The position numbers and the translations under genes were made by a program. Shown here in pieces: positions 1 to 6,566 of a DNA stretch of 8,673 bases. This DNA comes from Methanosarcina sp. (GTDB lineage Archaea > Halobacteriota > Methanosarcinia > Methanosarcinales > Methanosarcinaceae). Position 1 is the stretch's first letter. Every line of letters starts with the position of its first letter. The notes under the pieces were generated by a model. It ran no database searches. It saw only the letters and a list, made by a program, of their open reading frames with translations, and had not been told where the DNA came from. The stretch covers positions 1-8,673 of the forward strand of contig PMJC01000308.1 in NCBI GenBank assembly GCA_003157235.1, written 5' to 3'.

Positions 1-1120
1 CTCTTCGGCTTCCGGGAACCATTTTCCCGTACCTTTTTTCCTGCATATGTTCAGTTTCTGCTTTGGGTTCCAGAATTCCGGACCCTGTGTGAGGCCCCAG
101 GATTTGAGCCGACTGGACACCTGTCATTATAGCCATTACCCTGACCTTGCCTTCATAATCCTCTCTTATCCTTGCACCCCAGATGACATTAGCACCCGAG
201 GAAAGTTCATAGGTAAGCATAGAGGCGATTTCTTCGGCTTCCTTCAGACTAAGGTCAGGCCCTCCGGTTACATGGATCAGGCTTCCGGTTGCGCCTCTAT
301 AATCAACATCAAGTAAGGGATGGTTCAGGGCAGTGCGTACTACCTCATTGCTTTTATCCTGGCTTTTTGACTCGCCTACCAGCATGACAGCAACCCCACC
401 GCAGCTCATAATGGTCCTGATATCCGCGTAGTCAAGGTTTATCAGAGAAGGCACTGTGATCGTTTCTGTGATTCCTTTTACTGTTTCGGCGATCAGCTGG
501 TCCATTACGGAAAATGCCTGATCAATAGGAAGATTTGGCACATAGTCAAGCAGCCTGTTATTATCAAGGACGATCACGGTATCTGCTGCCCTGCGGAGAT
601 CTTCGAGACCTTCTTCAGCTTTGAAGATGCGAGCCCTTTCTACTCTGAAGGGGCTGGAGACCATTCCTACGACAATTGCTCCCTGTTCCTTTGCCACTTC
701 TGCAACCACAGGAGCAACACCTGTTCCTGTACCTCCACCAAGACCTGCAGTGATGAAAACTAGATCTACATCCTTTAATACTTCTTCAAGAGTGCCTCTT
801 GCAAGTTCAGCAGCTTTTTTCCCAGTCTCTGGATAACCACCTGCTCCCAACCCCCTCGTAAGTGTTTTTCCCACCAGGATCTTCTTATCAGCTCTGACAT
901 TATCAAGGTGCTGCTTATCCGTATTGATACAAATCGTTTCAGCACCTTCAATTCCGATATTATAGAGCCGGTTTACAGTATTATTCCCAGCACCCCCGCA
1001 TCCGATAATCATGATTCTCGGTTGCCCAAATTCATCAAATTCATCATCTGAAGAGGAATTTTTTCGATATTCCTTCTCTTTTTCACTGAATTTCATTGCT
1101 TCCTGTACTATAGATTGCAA
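1..1120 (-). CDS. ftsZ: Cell division GTPase FtsZ (3' end outside window)
   Basis: FtsZ is the tubulin-like GTPase that polymerises into the division ring at mid-cell. About 373 residues are visible, nearly the full family length; the reading frame runs off base 1, so only a short C-terminal tail is missing. With the start chosen here, the nucleotide-binding GCGGAGNN lies at residues 40-47, the tubulin signature GLGGGTGTG at 126-134, and the T7 loop NLDYAD, whose acidic residues complete the GTPase site of the next subunit, at 228-233. I chose the TTG at 1120-1118 over the ATG at 1096: GAGG lies seven bases upstream of the TTG, and the added N-terminus [11 protein letters not shown] resembles the M-x-SIV-x-x-A start that I recall for haloarchaeal FtsZ1. 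An in-frame TGA lies immediately upstream of the TTG. The gene has a predicted leader of about 160 bases. The family assignment is certain; the start is inferred. Confidence 0.96.
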   Translation of the reverse strand, partial: MQSIVQEAMKFSEKEKEYRKNSSSDDEFDEFGQPRIMIIGCGGAGNNTVNRLYNIGIEGAETICINTDKQHLDNVRADKKILVGKTLTRGLGAGGYPETGKKAAELARGTLEEVLKDVDLVFITAGLGGGTGTGVAPVVAEVAKEQGAIVVGMVSSPFRVERARIFKAEEGLEDLRRAADTVIVLDNNRLLDYVPNLPIDQAFSVMDQLIAETVKGITETITVPSLINLDYADIRTIMSCGGVAVMLVGESKSQDKSNEVVRTALNHPLLDVDYRGATGSLIHVTGGPDLSLKEAEEIASMLTYELSSGANVIWGARIREDYEGKVRVMAIMTGVQSAQILGPHTGSGILEPKAETEHMQEKRYGKMVPGSRR

Positions 1121-1125
1121 TCAAT

Positions 1126-1131
1126 CCCCTC
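1126..1131 (-). promoter_or_regulatory. Ribosome binding site deciding the ftsZ TTG start
   Basis: The minus strand reads GAGGGG here, with the GAGG core seven bases before the TTG at 1120. The sites of fttA, psmB, the HD gene and tfe also lie seven to eight bases from their starts. The alternative ATG at 1096 has only a weak AGGA four bases upstream. Confidence 0.6.
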
Positions 1132-1223
1132 AACTGAATTTGTGTCTAATCGATATGCTACTTTGACTTCCCACCCTTAAAATAGGGGGTACATACCTGT
1201 TATTGCTTTTAAGCAGAATTGAG

Positions 1224-1264
1224 AGATAACCTTTAAACTTGATAAAATTTTTTATCCGTTATCT
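1224..1264. repeat. Nested palindrome in the predicted ftsZ leader
   Basis: The outer arms AGATAAC (1224-1230) and GTTATCT (1258-1264) are a perfect 7-bp inverted repeat. Between them lies a second, nearly perfect palindrome, GATAAAATTTTTTATC (1241-1256), with seven pairs around a two-base centre. It falls just downstream of the TATA box proposed for ftsZ, so it could fold near the 5' end of the mRNA or act as a double DNA operator. No function can be read from sequence alone, and AT-rich DNA produces such palindromes by chance. Confidence 0.45.
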
Positions 1265-1301
1265 TTAATAAGTTGGTACTCTACTGAACTTAAACATTTC
1301 G

Positions 1302-1350
1302 GACATATTTAAACAGTGTTTTTAAAGTATATATCAAGTTTAAATATGTC
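1302..1350. repeat. 13-bp perfect inverted repeat of two TATA-like elements
   Basis: GACATATTTAAAC at 1302-1314 is the exact reverse complement of GTTTAAATATGTC at 1338-1350, with a 23-base spacer. Each arm contains a TATA-like core pointing away from the other: the left arm towards ftsZ on the minus strand, the right arm into the empty region on the plus strand. No plus-strand gene is visible downstream of the right arm. Confidence 0.6.
1303..1314 (-). promoter_or_regulatory. Probable TATA box of ftsZ
   Basis: The minus strand reads GTTTAAATATGT, a good archaeal TATA-like element. Transcription would start about 25 bases downstream, near 1280, giving ftsZ a leader of about 160 bases. The same 12-mer occurs on the plus strand at 1338-1349, so the pair could equally be a divergent promoter or a protein-binding inverted repeat. 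Confidence 0.4.
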
Positions 1351-1829
1351 ACCCATAAATCTCATATATCGACTTTTTTCCTTTGTTTATCACTTAGGTA
1401 TCAAACAAGAAGGATGATAAGTGTCGTAACTGTTATATACAGTAACAATATATTTAATATATACCGTCGCATTATTAGATTCATAAAAATCTTATTTTTC
1501 GATAAAGCTCTGCTAATTATTTGAGTCAGGGCAACATTTAAATTTTGGTTTATATTTACGCTTGATGCCATGATCACATTAAAGTATTAATAATATGATC
1601 CATGTAATACATTTTCATAATGATTTTTGAGTTGAACTTTATATAATTTAATGATACTGTTTATATTATTACTTTTAACTAGAATTCTCCTCTTAAAAAC
1701 ATTTTGGTATTATCCTGAAATTTCGAGGCTCTTACTCAATTTAGAACAAAATACATGAGATTATCTTCACCATATACACTCTTAACTTCCTCTTTCCCCA
1801 AATTATAATTATTCCACTAATTATTTTTA
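1351..1829. other. AT-rich non-coding stretch, nothing recognised
   Basis: I read both strands without finding a recognisable protein fragment, RNA gene or repeat array. The only structure seen is a short palindrome, ACTGT-TATAT-ACAGT at 1429-1443, and low-complexity AT-rich tracts such as 1447-1462. The stretch adjoins the transposase relic and may be decayed mobile-element flank, but nothing in it proves that. Confidence 0.5.
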
Positions 1830-2219
1830 AACGTTTATCTCACCATCTGTAACCAGATGCAATATAAGTGTGACACTTTCCTTCCTAGAGCAATAATTGC
1901 TTTTACATGTTCAATTGAGATTTACTTTGTTTTAAAAAAAATTAAATTTGCTATTTTTCTTTCGTGATGCCACACGAATAATCTGTATCAGAACAAACCT
2001 TGCTACTTTTAATTCTCTCTTTGTGATGCTCACATTGTAAGATCTATCTGCTAATTGGTATACTTCCGGAACAACTTCAAGCCATTAGGCAAGCTTATCT
2101 CCTTAAGGATAATTTTAGAGATTGCCTATTTAATAAATTAAATTTGATGCCGACGCAAATCTAATTTTTTTTACGGGAACTCTGTCCAAATATTTCCACC
2201 TAATCTTTGCTTCTACCAT
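1830..2219 (-). pseudogene. Relic of an IS110-type transposase (C-terminal half)
   Basis: Read on the minus strand from 2219, one frame gives a degraded copy of the Transposase_20 (IS116/IS110/IS902) domain. In order it shows VPVKKIRFASAS (normally a PGIGxxSA motif), IG-NL where EIGDI is expected, GDKLA, VVPEVYQLADRSYNVSITKR (2069-2010; family: LVPSVYQSAD, then GSITK), then VLIQIIRVASRKKNSKF. After a frame change come KAIIALGRKVSHL (from about 1903) and HLVTDGEINV (1859-1830), matching the family's AIVALARKxLxIIxHLLxxGE. In-frame stops lie at 2132, 2117, 2105, 2087 and 1934. The N-terminal RuvC-like DEDD domain is not visible upstream, so the copy is truncated as well as mutated. The alignment is by eye against remembered family motifs; the run of ordered matches makes the family call fairly safe, though the exact ends are uncertain. 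Confidence 0.75.
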
Positions 2220-2297
2220 CGTTTTCCTTTCTTGTTCATTTTTCTTTGATTTCAAAGATAACTTCTGCTACTTAAAATACTCCTTTTGTTTTCAATG

Positions 2298-2392
2298 TCA
2301 TTAGTTATTGATCAATTCTAAAAAAAGAAGACATTACTGAGTTCAAGGAAAATGTAGAGAATCCTACATCCATGATTTTCAGTAACTAATGA
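2298..2392. repeat. Imperfect inverted repeat between the two gene relics
   Basis: TCATTAGTTATTGA (2298-2311) and TCAGTAACTAATGA (2379-2392) are inverted copies matching at 13 of 14 bases. A small GTAG/CTAC stem sits between them. It lies in the gap between the IS110-type relic and the HAD relic, so it may be a remnant end structure of a mobile element, but no target duplication is visible and no family can be assigned. Confidence 0.4.
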
Positions 2393-2436
2393 AAAAGACT
2401 AAAAATCACTTAGTTCTTAATTTTGGAGCCAGAACT

Positions 2437-3084
2437 GTATTAAAAAAATTAATTTTTTATATGGATAATTTTCTCCTCGATTCTATGCTCTTATGCAATA
2501 ACCTAAAAAAAATTTCTTGATATGGATACAGAAATCAAGGATGAGGACATTTAAGCAATCGAGAGTTAAAAATTCTAACAGTGGTCTTCCTCTTTAGATC
2601 TTAAAATCCAGAAAAGAGCCGGTGCTTATTATTTTGCAAAAAATTACATTGATCGAAATGAAATAATGTCAATTAATTTCCAAAGTGAAGGCTTTCGAGA
2701 AACTTATTGAATGTTTTGAACTGCTTAAAAACATTTCCTACCTTTGGTAGTATCTGGTTAAGAAGTTTATATTTTTCACAGTGCCTTCAACCAACTTTTT
2801 CCAGGGATATTTGACACTGTGAGCAAAGGAGAGGAAGTTACAAACTCAAAACCTTGTACATATCCTTTTCTAAAAGCAATAGAGCTTCTAAAAGTCAGAT
2901 GAAAAGAATATATAATCATTGAAAATGCCATTTCTGTTAGAAACTACAAAAAAGCTGAAATTTATTGCATAAGAGTTTCAACATACTAGAGCCTTTACAA
3001 CTTGGTAGAGTAAATCTTATAGTATATGGCGACAAAAAACTGATAGAACACCTTCGAGATCTTGAATCTGCTTTTAGGACATGA
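2437..3084 (+). pseudogene. Decayed HAD-superfamily phosphatase (beta-phosphoglucomutase-like)
   Basis: Stitching together the plus-strand frames gives about 216 codons, the usual size of small HAD hydrolases. Segments in order: LIFYMDNFLLDSM (from 2449; family LIFDMDGVLIDSM), KDEDI then AIES (2537-2566), KRAG (2612-2623), VKAFEKLIECFELLK (2685-2729), SAFNQLFPGIFDTV then KGEEV (2780-2840), SKPCTYPFLKAIELLKV (2847-2896; family GKPxPxPFLKA), EYIIIENAIS (2906-2935; family ECIVxENAxS), IYCIRVSTY (2960-2986) and NLIVYGDKKLIEHLRDLESA (3013-3072). The catalytic nucleophile of motif I is lost (Asp to Tyr, TAT at 2458). Stops interrupt at 2518, 2552, 2567, 2576, 2664, 2748, 2900 and 2987, with at least four frame changes. 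It cannot make a working enzyme. The original substrate, probably a sugar or glycolate phosphate, cannot be told. Its opposite orientation to all neighbours fits a gene acquired or moved here and then lost. Confidence 0.8.
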
Positions 3085-3095
3085 AAATAAGGAAA

Positions 3096-3114
3096 TCTTT
3101 TTTCAAAAAAGAAA
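3096..3114 (-). terminator. Possible 3' end signal of fttA
   Basis: Just past the fttA stop the minus strand carries TTTCTTTTTT followed by a symmetric AAAAAAGA, forming a palindrome with 8-bp arms TCTTTTTT/AAAAAAGA around one base (3096-3112). Archaeal 3' ends usually fall in U-rich tracts, which fits. The same tract follows the end of the HAD relic on the plus strand. Confidence 0.4.
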
Positions 3115-3133
3115 TTTGGAAAGCCTTAGGGAG

Positions 3134-5047
3134 TCACAATAACCGTACAGTCTCCAGGTTTGTTAGAGCCCGAGTTTCAATCTTAAGTTTTTTGTAAATT
3201 GAACTTGCAAGATCAACACAAGCCTTTTCATCCCCATGTTCGGTAAATACTCTTTCAGGACGGGGCTGCATCCTTTTGACGTAATCCATAAGTTGCGCTC
3301 TGTCTGAGTGACCAGAGAAGCCGTCGACTACCTGAACTTCCATGTTCATTTTCAGAATCTCAGTGCTCCCGTTCTTTCCTGTCATCGGGATTTCCTTCCA
3401 TCCTTTCTGGATCCTGCGTCCGATTGTCCCATCGGCCTGATACCCTACAAATACAAGAGTATTGTGTGGATCTTCGGCAAAGTTTCTGAAATAGTCCATA
3501 ACAGGTCCTCCATTCATCATGCCTGAGGTTGAAAGAATGACACACGGATGTGGGTTCTGGATTATCTTCTGGCGTGCCTCATGAGAGTCAACTGGCTTAA
3601 AACAATCTGATAGGAAGGGATTCTGACCTTTCTGGAAAATCAACTTCCTCAAATCATTGTTTAAGTACTCGGGATGTGTCGCGTGGATTGCTGTAGCCTC
3701 CCAGATCATGCCATCAAGGTAGACCGGCACTTCAGGAATCAAACCTTTCTTTATTGATTCCTCGAGTACTATCATTACCTCCTGGCTTCTACCCACAGAA
3801 AAAGCTGGAATGAGGGCAATTCCCCCTCGTTCCACGGTATTCTTGACTACCATCTGCAAGTGCCTTTCTGCGTCCTTAAGTGCAGGCTGAAATGCGTTCG
3901 AATTCCCATAAGTAGCTTCACTGATAACTGTTTCAACTCGAGGGAACCTATTAACAGCAGGGTCGAAAAGCCTGGTTTTCTCATACTTGTAGTCACCCGT
4001 AATAACTACATTATGAAGCCCGTCTCCGATATGGAAATGGGAAATTGCAGAACCTAAGATGTGACCTGCATTATGAAAAGTCAATTTGATATCTGGAGCA
4101 ATATCTGTTACTTCCTCATAGTCCAGAGGAATTGTATGCTTGAGGGTTTTTGCTATCATCCCAGACCCGTAAGGAATCTTTTTCCCCTCTTTTGCCGCCA
4201 CATCAATATAATCGAGCTGTAGCAATACCATCAGATCCCTTGTAGGAGGTGTGCAATATATAGGCCCTTCATATCCATATTTGAAAAGCAGAGGAACAAG
4301 CCCCTGATGATCCAGATGAGCATGAGTAACTACTACGGCATCTATCTGATTCAAGGGAAAGACTTCAGGAACATAGAGATACGGAGTCATGTTTTCGTCC
4401 GAGCCTATATTGACTCCGCAGTCAATCATAATTCTTGACTCGGGAGTAGAGAGTAGAAAACAACTCCTTCCAACTTCTTTGCACCCCCCAAGAGATGTGA
4501 TCCTCACCCACTGATCTTTGGATGTACACTCTTTATGAATTTTCCTCCCCACGGATTTAAGGATTTCTTTTCTTTCCTTAAGATTGTTCCTCATGAACTC
4601 ACGAATATTTTTTACTGTACGGGATTTGATGGGAGGGGTCCGAACAACTTTTGGAATCCAGCCGATTTGTTTTGTGATATCCCTTAGGGTTGCCCCATGT
4701 TTTCCTATGACAAGGCCAGGCTTTTCAGCTTCAACGATAACTTCTCCGGAGTCAGGGTCAAAATAGTAGCTCGATATCCCTGATTCTTTAGGAACAACAT
4801 CTTCGATTATAGAAATCGAGTCTTCAGGAGTTGCAAGCACTCTTGGATCTGGACGCATGGCAATACGCGTTCTGAGTTCTTTTGCTAGATTACGGATAAT
4901 GTTCCCGTCATCTGCGAATTTACGGGGATCTTCAGTGTATAACACAAGTTGAGGCCCTTCAAATTCGACGTCGGTAATTGTAACTCCTTCAGGTAGATTT
5001 TTCTCAATTTTATGCTTGAGGTCTAATAGCACGTCTTCAATAGGCAT
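3134..5047 (-). CDS. fttA: KH-domain beta-CASP ribonuclease, archaeal termination factor FttA/aCPSF1
   Basis: This is the archaeal homologue of the CPSF73 cleavage factor, a cytoplasmic zinc-dependent RNase that cuts nascent RNA at U-rich 3' ends and terminates transcription by RNA polymerase (established for FttA/aCPSF1). The 637 residues are full family length. Residues 1-145 form the two KH RNA-binding domains, with GKHG at 115-118. The metallo-beta-lactamase core follows: motif 2 HAHLDH at 242-247, motif 3 His329 in NAGH, motif 4 Asp352 in GDY. The beta-CASP part includes SEATYG at 376-381, GFSGHSD at 576-582 and EHGD at 603-606, so all metal ligands appear present. The ATG is preceded by GGAAG at seven bases spacing and by a TATA-like element about 35 bases upstream, so transcription is probably separate from psmB, which lies 108 bases upstream in the same direction. 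The adjacency to psmB is, as I recall, common in euryarchaea. Confidence 0.97.
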   Translation of the reverse strand: MPIEDVLLDLKHKIEKNLPEGVTITDVEFEGPQLVLYTEDPRKFADDGNIIRNLAKELRTRIAMRPDPRVLATPEDSISIIEDVVPKESGISSYYFDPDSGEVIVEAEKPGLVIGKHGATLRDITKQIGWIPKVVRTPPIKSRTVKNIREFMRNNLKERKEILKSVGRKIHKECTSKDQWVRITSLGGCKEVGRSCFLLSTPESRIMIDCGVNIGSDENMTPYLYVPEVFPLNQIDAVVVTHAHLDHQGLVPLLFKYGYEGPIYCTPPTRDLMVLLQLDYIDVAAKEGKKIPYGSGMIAKTLKHTIPLDYEEVTDIAPDIKLTFHNAGHILGSAISHFHIGDGLHNVVITGDYKYEKTRLFDPAVNRFPRVETVISEATYGNSNAFQPALKDAERHLQMVVKNTVERGGIALIPAFSVGRSQEVMIVLEESIKKGLIPEVPVYLDGMIWEATAIHATHPEYLNNDLRKLIFQKGQNPFLSDCFKPVDSHEARQKIIQNPHPCVILSTSGMMNGGPVMDYFRNFAEDPHNTLVFVGYQADGTIGRRIQKGWKEIPMTGKNGSTEILKMNMEVQVVDGFSGHSDRAQLMDYVKRMQPRPERVFTEHGDEKACVDLASSIYKKLKIETRALTNLETVRLL

Positions 5048-5080
5048 TAAGAATCTTCCTTTTTGTCAAAAAAATGGAAA

Positions 5081-5090
5081 AGTATATATT
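5081..5090 (-). promoter_or_regulatory. Possible TATA box of fttA
   Basis: The minus strand reads AATATATACT about 35 bases before the fttA ATG. A start 25 bases downstream would leave a very short leader with the ribosome site GGAAG (5059-5055) almost at the mRNA end. This is tight but possible; read-through from psmB is the alternative. Confidence 0.4.
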
Positions 5091-5130
5091 GGAAAAATAA
5101 TAAGTTGAAAAAGATGTTAGTTTAATCTTA

Positions 5131-5140
5131 ATAAAAAATC
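5131..5140 (-). terminator. Possible U-rich 3' end of psmB
   Basis: Sixteen bases after the psmB stop the minus strand reads GATTTTTTAT, a T-tract suitable for archaeal termination. There is no clear hairpin. It lies upstream of the proposed fttA TATA box, consistent with two separate transcripts. Confidence 0.3.
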
Positions 5141-5155
5141 AACAATTTAAATTAT

Positions 5156-5788
5156 TTAGTTTAACGAAGCTCTGATGGATTTTACTTCTTCGGGATCCAG
5201 CCTTTTGAATGTCTCCTTCGTAATTACCACTACATCAATATTTTCCCCCGACGCTGAATCCCTTTTAGTTGCATTATGGATAGCCCGGATAGTGAGATTA
5301 AGGCCCTCCTTAACAGTCAGATCTTCCCTATACTGATCTTCAAGTATTCCATATGCCATGGGAGAACCAGAACCAGTAGATGATACCCTTGTTTCTTCGA
5401 TGCTTCCGCCAAGAGGATCCAGTGAGTAAATAGCAGGGCCGTGTTTGTCAACTCCACCTATCAGAAGTTGGACCATCATAGGGTAGTAACGGTTGGCATT
5501 TAAGAAATTTGCCATTAGAGTTGCAATTCCTTTGATTGTCATGGATTCATTCCTGCGCATCTTGTAGAGTTGTGATTCCACATTTACGAGCCGCACAAGT
5601 TGCTGGGCATCCCCTACAGAACCAGCAGTTGTCATGCCTACAAGGTCATCGATCTGATAAACCTTCTTTGCGGTTTTACTTGCGATGAAATTTCCCATTG
5701 TGGCTCTCTGTTCGCTTGCGAGGACTATACCGTCTGTACAAACTACTCCTACGGTAGTTGTGCCCTTTAAATATTCATTATTATCCAT
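5156..5788 (-). CDS. psmB: 20S proteasome beta subunit
   Basis: This is the catalytic N-terminal-threonine protease subunit of the archaeal 20S proteasome core, a cytoplasmic particle of alpha and beta heptameric rings that degrades unfolded or tagged proteins. With the start chosen here the protein has 210 residues: a propeptide MDNNEYLKG, then the self-cleavage site before Thr10. Counting from that threonine as residue 1, the expected Glu17 and Lys33 are present (EQR and AKK), as are the conserved GSGS and KRDSASG segments carrying the other active-site residues. I prefer the ATG at 5788 over the one at 5794: GAGGG lies seven bases before the former but only one base before the latter. The alpha subunit is not in the window. 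The gene has its own strong TATA box and a leader of about 100 bases. Confidence 0.98.
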   Translation of the reverse strand: MDNNEYLKGTTTVGVVCTDGIVLASEQRATMGNFIASKTAKKVYQIDDLVGMTTAGSVGDAQQLVRLVNVESQLYKMRRNESMTIKGIATLMANFLNANRYYPMMVQLLIGGVDKHGPAIYSLDPLGGSIEETRVSSTGSGSPMAYGILEDQYREDLTVKEGLNLTIRAIHNATKRDSASGENIDVVVITKETFKRLDPEEVKSIRASLN

Positions 5789-5795
5789 AAACATA

Positions 5796-5800
5796 CCCTC
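5796..5800 (-). promoter_or_regulatory. Ribosome binding site deciding the psmB start
   Basis: GAGGG on the minus strand is seven bases from the ATG at 5788 and one base from the ATG at 5794, which favours the shorter protein and the usual 9-residue propeptide. Confidence 0.7.
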
Positions 5801-5829
5801 ATAATAAGTTAAAAAATGAGAAAATGTCG

Positions 5830-5884
5830 CTAAAAAAATGTTTTAGTGAGGTGAGAATTTTTAGCTTAAATCACAAAATTTAGC
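5830..5884 (-). promoter_or_regulatory. Two small hairpins in the psmB leader
   Basis: On the minus strand GCTAAAT pairs with ATTTAAGC across a small bulge (5884-5864), very near the predicted transcript start. CTAAAA pairs with TTTTAG further down (5846-5830). Both are weak, AT-rich stems, so they may be chance; no known riboswitch class is recognised. Confidence 0.3.
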
Positions 5885-5910
5885 AATCCATTATCCCATT
5901 ATTAATATTG

Positions 5911-5925
5911 CTATATATAAGTTTT
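5911..5925 (-). promoter_or_regulatory. TATA box and BRE of psmB
   Basis: The minus strand reads GAAAACTTATATATAG-like sequence: a purine-rich BRE-like GAAAA next to TTATATATAG (5920-5911), the best TATA match in the window. Transcription should begin near 5888, leaving a leader of roughly 100 bases before the ATG at 5788. Confidence 0.6.
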
Positions 5926-5960
5926 CCGCCTTTGTTTTACTAAATGCGTTTGCAGTTTAA

Positions 5961-5991
5961 TTAAAAAGAATATTTGTAACAATATTTGTTT
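5961..5991 (-). terminator. Possible U-rich 3' end of the tfe-HD transcript
   Basis: The minus strand carries TTCTTTTTAATTAA at 5970-5957, about 75 bases after the HD gene stop and upstream of the psmB TATA box. Next to it are two direct copies of AATATTTGT (5969-5977, 5981-5989), whose AATATT cores are also self-complementary. The T-tract is the likely signal; the repeats may be incidental. Confidence 0.35.
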
Positions 5992-6042
5992 CTTTTTTAT
6001 TCAAGTATCCATCTTTCCCTATTATCCTAAAAGATCCAGAGT

Positions 6043-6555
6043 TTAGTTGGAAAGTTCATCTATTTCTTCCGCGAGTTTTTGAACCCTCTTAATCACTTTC
6101 TTTGATACTTTGTTTCTACGCATTAGTGCCATTCTCTCCTCTATGGTAATCCTCTTAGTTCCCTTAACAAGATTATCTGCATGGGCAACGATTTTTTCTT
6201 CAAGGCTGCGTGGGAAATAATCATCCTCCGGAAGCCCTATATACCTTGCCTCTTCTTTAGATATTCCCGCTCCTATATGCCTTTTTATTATTTCGGAAAC
6301 TTCTGAATCTATTCCTCTGGCTTTAGCCAGCTCGAAACCTTCTACAGCATGAGAGATTGCATGAGTATAACATCTCCCAAAATCGTGTAGCAAAGCTCCT
6401 AAATAAGCTAGCTCAGGGTTTATTTCGTGTCCTTTTTCCTTCACTTTATTTGCAATCTCATATGCGAGGGAAGCAACTTCTTCACAGTGCTCGATAACAT
6501 TAGAAGCACATCCTGTTTCTTCAAACAACTTTATAGCTTCTACTCTAGTGATCAA
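6043..6555 (-). CDS. Small HD-domain (HDIG-type) phosphohydrolase, substrate unknown
   Basis: The protein has 170 residues from the TTG chosen here and belongs to the HD superfamily of metal-dependent phosphohydrolases; it resembles the archaeal HDIG-type family (TIGR00295 as I recall). The metal-binding set is complete: His23 in IEHC, His57-Asp58 in LLHDFGR, and His93 in IKRH. The helix-rich C-terminus is rich in Lys and Arg. There is no signal peptide or membrane segment, so it is cytoplasmic. The longest ORF begins at an ATG at 6585, inside tfe and without a ribosome site; the TTG at 6555 has GGAG seven bases upstream, and MITRVEAIKLFEETG looks a natural start. The gene follows tfe directly with no promoter between them, so the two are surely cotranscribed and probably translationally coupled. 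The substrate may be a nucleotide or RNA end, but the sequence does not say which. Confidence 0.85.
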   Translation of the reverse strand: MITRVEAIKLFEETGCASNVIEHCEEVASLAYEIANKVKEKGHEINPELAYLGALLHDFGRCYTHAISHAVEGFELAKARGIDSEVSEIIKRHIGAGISKEEARYIGLPEDDYFPRSLEEKIVAHADNLVKGTKRITIEERMALMRRNKVSKKVIKRVQKLAEEIDELSN

Positions 6556-6562
6556 GACAGAT

Positions 6563-6566
6563 CTCC
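6563..6566 (-). promoter_or_regulatory. Ribosome binding site overlapping the tfe stop codon
   Basis: The minus strand reads TAGGAG: the G of the tfe TAG stop is the first base of the GGAG that lies seven bases before the HD gene TTG. A ribosome ending tfe would therefore sit on the next gene's entry site, a layout typical of translational coupling. Confidence 0.65.

Noticed and set aside
47..836. Plus-strand ORFs of 89 and 71 codons inside ftsZ
   Set aside because: They lie opposite a clear FtsZ coding frame, have no recognisable domains and read as shadows of it.
1440..1470. AT-rich symmetric run considered as a replication origin or operator
   Set aside because: It is low-complexity AT sequence without repeated origin boxes or a neighbouring cdc6/orc1 gene.
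1958..2034. Two similar stretches, TTCGTGATGCCACAC and TTTGTGATGCTCACA, considered as a direct repeat
   Set aside because: Both fall in the transposase relic and encode different parts of it (VASRK and VSITK); the likeness is short and appears to be chance.
1351..3133. Possible CRISPR array, tRNA or other RNA gene in the large gap
   Set aside because: No regularly spaced repeats, no cloverleaf-like GC-rich segment and no conserved tRNA boxes were seen; RNA genes in AT-rich archaea usually stand out by GC content and none does here.
3308..4766. Several 60-72 codon ORFs on either strand inside fttA
   Set aside because: They overlap conserved catalytic segments of fttA in other frames and resemble no family.
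5969..5989. Tandem AATATTTGT copies considered as an operator
   Set aside because: There are only two copies, in AT-rich DNA beside a terminator-like T-tract and too far upstream of the psmB TATA box to read confidently as a control site.
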